64,000 nt of DNA from assembly GCA_000827325.1 (NCBI GenBank), contig KN832870.1, positions 744,001 through 808,000 on the forward strand, given 5' to 3'. The DNA comes from Oidiodendron maius Zn (taxonomy: Eukaryota > Ascomycota > Leotiomycetes > Myxotrichaceae). Under the pieces are notes generated by a model, which was given only the letters and a program-made list of their open reading frames with translations, had not been told where the DNA came from and did no database searches. The first letter of the stretch is position 1. The number at the start of each line of letters is the position of its first letter. The position numbers and the translations under genes were made by a program. Of the stretch, positions 56,160 to 64,000 are shown one piece after another.

Positions 56160-58990
56160 TCCCTCAATATGTCAGGGGTCGTGTCTCCTGGAAACTAAGC
56201 AACCTTTTGACAACTTTATTCTCTGCGAAAGAATGTATGTCACGCTAGTAATGAGTGTTAAAGGGAAATTTATGGAGCTAACTGCGCTCCTTTAAGAAAA
56301 GACAAAGTAGATCACACATGAGAGAAGCCAAACTTTGGGCCAGCACCATCTCTTCTTGCACTAGCGTAACTTCTCGGAAACCGAGAAAGGCGGGTAGCCC
56401 AATGCATATTGGAGGCGCAGTCGTGATGCGGCCTTAAGACAGATTCTTATCTGACAACGCTGATCAGTTAGATCAGATGTAAATATAAATAGCAATTTCA
56501 ATTTGTCGCAAAATTTGAAGGGAAATTTCATTTGTGCTCGTAAAATTTCGGATTTGGATCTAGCCCAGTTAAATTTCCCAGCGGAGTGAGGCGGTCTATT
56601 CTAGCTTCTTGGCCTCCCACTGTAGCGTCTAAAATCAACATACTGCTCTAAATAGACATACTCCTTAAGTGATACTGGCCAGTAAGTCAGAGAAGACGGC
56701 TCGTAATTAAGAGTTCACTTGGTCTCTGAATTAGCGCCAGTTTCCCGAATGCCGAATGAATGTAGCCTTGCAACGGCTGAAAACACGGGATGAAATGCTA
56801 CCTACTGAGACGTCTTGGCCCGAGCGGGTCTCGAATTCGGGCGAATCCGCTGCCGCTGCGGTTGAAGCTGTACGCTATCCTCTGCGCTCGTGGTCTTGGC
56901 CTTGGAAACTTCAGCTAAGGAAAGGCTGGAACAGAGCATCCTTTTATGGGCCTGGCCGAAGGCCACGAGACTGCGGGAAGGTAAGATTTCTCCTGTCAGC
57001 CGGACCACACAGGCTCTCCGCTCCGGGGTACAGATTATACAGCAGCAAGAGAAGCGTTTATCCTATTCCATGCGTCGGAAAATTTACCCCGCACTATCTT
57101 GGTGCTGGAAGAGTCTGGCGGTCTATTTGCAATCATCTACAGGAGATTCCAGTAGGCTGTCACGTGCGTTATCCTGTTCAGTCAGTTACTAATCGGCGGC
57201 TCGTTGACTGTGATCTAGCACGTCGTAGCTGAGAATATATCGACAGGAGGAATTACAAAACATTTATTACTTTAAATACGAAAATTCGCTGAATAAAAAG
57301 GCTCCTTCAAATTTAGAGCTGCAATTCCCCCCCGTTTCTAGTAGAACAAGGTCATCCAATAACCAATTCCAACAAGGTTCAATTTAAGCCTGCTTTATTG
57401 GACGGCCAGCGTTAACCCTTTCTAAGACATTCTCTTCTCTACCTTCTTCTTTAGGTCAGAAATTTGGCTAAATAAGCGAGCCACTTCAATGTTACTAATA
57501 TTTACTCATGTATGTACTGTTTATATAGTACTTGGGGTTAATCCTAACTGCTTGAGGGAGGATTTACTGTACGGTTGTTAATGGAAAATGGAGTTTAATT
57601 AGGTTCGTATGTGTGCCACTTTACTTGCTTATTGCTCCTTCTTTACAGTAGCCTTGGGACAAATATCTGGACAAGACTTTCCTGACATAGCAACCTGACG
57701 GAAACCGGAATTACGACATTTGCTCACACAGAAGAAGGGAGAGTGTCTGAGGCTGGGAGCCGGAAGGAGGTATTAGTGTGGTCAGATGGACAGACTAGTA
57801 GACTGTTTAACTCCTTTAAGGCAAGGGAACTAACTTCTTCTCCAGCGAAGCGGGTGCTCTCTTTCCATACAGTGTCACCTTGGGAGTACGGGGAGGCATC
57901 TTTCTCTGGCTATCCGAGGGAGATGCTGGTAGACGTCTGTACACCCATTGATTGGAATGCAGAAATTCCGAAGATGCTCTCACTAAGACTGGCTACTTGA
58001 TGGAGATACCCTGCTCGTGCCAGTCATGCTAACCGCTGCTCATACCGACCTCCATATTGAGAAAGGGCTTTATCTGGATCTGCGGATCCCCATGGGCGTT
58101 TGACGGAGCCTAGGCAAATGGCCAGCATCATATAAATGTTATAAGGTATAATTTATATTCGAGAACTACCACTTTGAGCATGGAGCAGATGATGGCTCCA
58201 TAACATATCAGTCAGTGTTGTCAGTAATCTCGATTAATATTTTAGTACTCGCACAGTCGCCTTTTCTCAGCTCAACGTCAAATTAGAAGATCCTAGAGCA
58301 GTATTTTCATTGGTCAATCTCAGTCTCATCTCAGTGGCGGGCAACATTGGCGAGATAAGGCTACATTGTTCGATAGGTTAGTAATGTTTTGAGGGTGCCG
58401 CGGAAAAGTCGGACCGGATCATAAGGTTCCCGGGAATTCCACGAACGATAAGATATCTGTCGAAGATATACTGTAGAATCGAACATAAGCCACGCAGTTG
58501 AAGGCTTGTAGAAGATATAGGTGGACGACCTCGTCAGGATCGCTGGCAAATAAGATCCGAGACCTCTGAGTGTGAACAATATTATTTATTAGGTCCTTAG
58601 TATTTTAGATGGAGGTTTCATTTTTAGAAATAACTTCCCAATTAAGACTAATATAAGTAAGCCTTAGTTAGTATAGTGCCTTGTTTTTTATTACAATGTA
58701 GTACCTAAATAATATCTCAGGCCTAATAGGCATTACAGAAAGACATAATATAATTAATAATCGTTTAAGTAAAAGCTTTTCTAACATTCTTGAGTAGGTA
58801 GGCTTAAGTACTCCTATTATACATAGCTTTTAATCGGAAGACTTTAAATATAGTCTTAGATATGCTAATAAAAGACCATAACTTCCTATAGTTACTCTAA
58901 GTCCTAGAGATTATGTTGAGGCTATTTCGGGCGCAATACTTTAGTATCCGTGATATTGAGTGAGCTAGTAAGCCGTATTCAAATTTAACT
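56160..58990. other. Intergenic, partly AT-rich
   Basis: No gene recognised in 2.8 kb. A 158-codon plus-strand frame at 56756-57232 is Arg/Trp/Ser-rich without family features. TCGTGATGCGG at 56421-56431 (TCGN5CGG) is 262 bp upstream of the second transcription factor. The part from about 58600 to 58900 is strongly AT-rich. Confidence 0.45.
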
Positions 58991-58996
58991 AGTTTT

Positions 58997-59135
58997 CGGA
59001 TACCGTGACAAATATTTCGGATATTCGGGGTTGAGGTTTTTCTTCAACATCAATCCCTACCGGAATTGCTACCGGCCTGACGCAGAATTCTTCGGTCTTC
59101 GGATCCGATATAATTTCAGGACCGGAATTGTACCG
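58997..59135. promoter_or_regulatory. Cluster of CGG/CCG inverted triplets before the halogenase
   Basis: Four sites of the kind bound by Zn2Cys6 dimers lie 255-393 bp upstream of the halogenase ATG: CGGATACCG at 58997 (3-bp spacer), CGGAATTGCTACCG at 59061 (8-bp spacer), the perfect palindrome TCGGATCCGA at 59099 (2-bp spacer) and CGGAATTGTACCG at 59123 (7-bp spacer). The second and fourth are near copies of each other. Which regulator binds is unknown; the factor encoded at 53440-56159 is the natural candidate. Confidence 0.45.
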
Positions 59136-59380
59136 TTATCCTGGAACACGTAACAATGAATCTTTGGTTTTGCCGGATGTTGGCTCGACACTCAGCAAGC
59201 TTCTATTCTAGCTTATGTCATGCATCGTATTACTGGCTGTTCCAGAATATAAGGAGAGTTAGGAGGAATGTATTTGTCCGCATCTCAAGGCCCCTTTTCA
59301 AAACTTGTCTCCCGTCATCTATGCACTTTATCTCCCTGGCACTATATTACAACTTCAGTTCGTTTACTTATAAAATTTAA

Positions 59381-61551
<2,171 letters not shown>

Positions 61552-62198
61552 AATGTTGCTTGAAGAAAAGGAGAAGCTGAAAGTATGAATTTTAACGCCT
61601 TACACTTTCAACAAGTGTTATCTAGAATGTTAGAAAAGCTTCGATGATTCGTTTTCTCGTTACTGAACTGAGCGCATGTGTTTCTTTTAACCCATCAGAT
61701 CTAAGCACTAAGGAAGAGTCTAAATAAAGTTTCTGACGGTCATAGTGAGTCGTGAGACGTTAATTTCACAGCGTCATGTTCGATGAACCCTCTTCTAGAT
61801 AATACAAACTTTCTCCATTAGTTGCCTCATAGGGCAAGGTTGAACCATTCACCAACATCTGTGGCAATACCAATTTCGCTTTTGAGAGGACCGATTTTTA
61901 ATGCGACTAACGAATAATTGGATTTGAGAGCGTACTTCTTTAGAAACATATTTCGCTGTAAACATCGGCCACCTAAGAAACGTTGTGAAGGCAGTGTGCA
62001 TAGACTGTAGATATTTGCTGCCAGGTACATCTGTCTAACATATCCATTACAGATGACTGCCGTTACCAATTTGATGTTGCTGATGTCTTCTCGAACTTAC
62101 TAACTTACATCAAGAGGGGGCTTATTTTCTGATAATGAGACATCTCGTCCTGACATAGTCGAGGTTACATTAATAGGCTTTCTACCAGAATCTAGACA
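61552..62198. other. Spacer after halogenase and PKS 3' ends
   Basis: No gene recognised. An acyl-carrier-protein domain with its DSL motif was looked for here on the minus strand and not found. Confidence 0.55.
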
Positions 62199-64000
62199 TC
62201 ATACATGCAGTGTCTTCTCAGTCCAAGTTTCCCGATCCTGATAGGCAATTTTGAGAGAGTTTCTTGCCTCATCATCCGTAATTAGGCCCAAGGAGCTGAA
62301 TTGGTGCGATAGTACCATTCGTGCGTCCTTTTTCCATACAACCCGATTTGAGGGAGTCGCAATAGGCTTGCTCGACCTAAACCCAAGACCTAGCTGACTC
62401 TTGTTCGTGAAACGGTCTTTCCCAGGATGAGAGTTGGCAATCGCAATAGTTAATGCATCAATGAGATCTTGCTCTCTGAGGAAGTAATAACCACTCGCTT
62501 TCAACTTTTCTTCCAGTGCGCTGTTTTCTATCGCCATACCGATGCTGCCCATGAACCCAATGTCAACGACAGACGCAGGAAGATTCTGGTGGTGGCGATA
62601 ATTAACAAAGGCGTCGAGGAACGAATTTGCGGCATTGTAGTTTGCCTGTCCCCATTGACCTGTTACTCCACATATGGAGGAAAAGAGTAGAAAGAAGTCC
62701 AATTTAGCAGAAGAGGTAGCATGGTGGAGATTCCAAGTGCCTTGCACTTTAGGTCGCACGCACTGCTCCCACTCAGCAAAAGTCATTTGCGACATCCAGT
62801 TATCCTAACAAAAAGTTAGCGCATGCCAAAATTCATATGGATCTACATACTCTCATCACTGCTGACATCTGCATTATGCCAGCAATATCCTTATTAGTTT
62901 GCTCTATAGCAGCTACGACATCTGATAAGTTGGTCACACTTCCTGCAAAGGTTGACACTACGCATCCTCGGATTCGAAGTTCATCAAAGAAGGGCGTAGT
63001 CTCTGGACTTTCCTTTGCAGAGCGAGATAAGAAGAGAATATTCCGTGCGCCATGTTCCACCATCCATATTGATATTGCTCGACCAAGACCTCCAATTCCT
63101 CCAACTAGAAGATAGCAGGCATCGGAGCGGAAACTGATATGCGCTGTTGACAATGCGTTGCTAATGACTATACTGTGTGATTCTCCTTGGTTTTCCATAA
63201 ACTTAGTGCAATGCACAAGTTCCTCCTTCTTTGTTGTCCAGTGGAGTCTTGGAATTTTGATATCCCCATCAATAATTGCATACTCGTAGTCCGGATCTAT
63301 GTCTTTGGTCTTTGGCCTATAGCCGAGCTCCTGGTATAACCGCAAGAGTGCCTTACTTAATGAGACATGCGAGGTAGCCTCGGTATCGACTTCCACAACA
63401 GTAAGATCTTTCCTCAGCTCTGCCCTCAATGTCCTTGTGAGACCGAGGATCATAGATGAATTTGGATCCTTGCACGATATTTGACTGATAGGGGTGGCCC
63501 ATATCATAGAACCCTTGAAGTTAGATAGACGACTGGCAAAGCCTCGGAAACTGGCCTCCGTAATATTATAAAGATACGGTTCATGGAAATCCACGAGCGA
63601 TATAATATCCTGGTTTTGAGGTAAGGCACTTTCGGACGTACATGTCTCACAGCTAATGCCGTTGTCCTGGAATGTCGATTGGACCACATTCACGAGAGAG
63701 TGGTCATGGTCTGGGACCACGAGTGTTATTTTATTGGGGTGTTTCAAAGGTCTCTTCAGCTCTGCGATGACTTTGAGGCGCGTCGAGAGACCATCTTCTT
63801 CAGATCCGAATACAAAATCGCTTTGAAGCAGCGCAACCTGAACGTGGCGGATAGAGGTATTATTTTTGGGGATACCAGTATTGGTCGAAGACGAGTCGGA
63901 AAGATAGCCCTAGAAATATTAGCAAATAAGTTTTATCTTATTGTAATTATCAGTGCACCTTAACCAACAATGCCCACTCCGGTTCTAGTAGCTCGGTTAG
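62199..64000 (-). CDS. Highly reducing polyketide synthase, 3' part (KR region)
   Basis: A partial gene entering from the right. Exons 64000-63959, 63909-62851 and 62804-62199 are joined by short introns (63910-63958 and 62805-62850, the latter with a GCTAAC branch site) in consistent phase. The ketoreductase domain shows LVGGIGGLGRAISIWMVEHG (NADPH binding), ILFLSRSA and, after the intron, FFLLFSSICGVTGQWGQANY with the catalytic Ser/Tyr region, then ANSFLDAFVNYRH. The preceding stretch (MILGLTRTLRAELRKDL) is the usual HR-PKS linker. After NRVVWKKDARM the protein stops within about 60 residues (TWTEKTLHV), and no carrier-protein domain with a DSL serine follows, although HR-PKSs normally end with one. 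It is truncated, or it uses a separate carrier protein. It converges with the halogenase. Confidence 0.85.

Noticed and set aside
56756-57232. 158-codon plus-strand frame
   Set aside because: Arg/Trp/Ser-rich composition typical of a chance frame; no motif, no partner exon.

Overview
The window looks like a scaffold segment from a filamentous ascomycete (Pezizomycotina; a eurotiomycete relative of Aspergillus, Penicillium or Talaromyces is plausible, but the species cannot be named from this). The evidence is short GT-AG introns of about 45-100 bp with CTAAC/CTGAC-type branch sites, fungus-specific families (HET, NACHT-type STAND proteins, Zn2Cys6 factors, TRI12-type transporters), and AT-rich stretches with stop-riddled relics that look like repeat-induced point mutation (RIP). 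Genes were modelled by eye from six-frame reading plus splice-site phase. Models whose exon lengths close in frame are stated as such.

Region 1 (1-16.2 kb) is a self/non-self recognition neighbourhood. An internally deleted Tc1-type transposase relic and an assembly gap come first. Then follow a seven-exon STAND/NACHT protein of about 1400 residues with membrane segments (1532-6130), an N-terminally truncated medium-chain reductase fragment (6935-7591), a HET-domain/ankyrin protein with near-identical DNA repeats (7892-9691), a C2H2-like protein (10430-11589), an LTR-like remnant, AT-rich DNA, an unrecognised intact 284-residue gene (13307-14161) and a stop-riddled HET pseudogene (about 15660-16152).

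Region 2 (16.2-32 kb) holds scattered ordinary genes: a C2H2 protein (18061-18833), an alpha/beta hydrolase (21752-22792), a GT8 glycosyltransferase (23580-24674), a five-exon HSL-type esterase (25246-26546), a small two-exon gene (27896-28301) and a four-exon secreted cysteine-rich protein (30429-31321).

Region 3 (32.1-45 kb) is a decayed repeat region. A pogo/Fot1 element (32826-34660, 49-50 bp terminal inverted repeats, TA target duplication) sits inside a Tc1/mariner element (32143-35547, 29 bp inverted repeats, TA target duplication) and splits its transposase. It is followed by nearly 6 kb of gene-free DNA, then relics of a GMC oxidoreductase and an aldo-keto reductase.

Region 4 (45-64 kb) is a secondary-metabolite cluster reaching the right edge. 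It contains a Zn2Cys6 AflR-type regulator and a divergent AflR-like partner without a zinc cluster (45256-46332 and 47282-48604), a TRI12-type efflux transporter (51016-52867), a second Zn2Cys6/fungal_trans factor (53440-56159), a flavin-dependent halogenase (59390-61551), and the 3' part of a highly reducing polyketide synthase that ends after the ketoreductase with no visible ACP (62199 to beyond 64000). Together these suggest a chlorinated polyketide pathway with dedicated regulators and export; other biosynthetic genes would lie to the right of the window.
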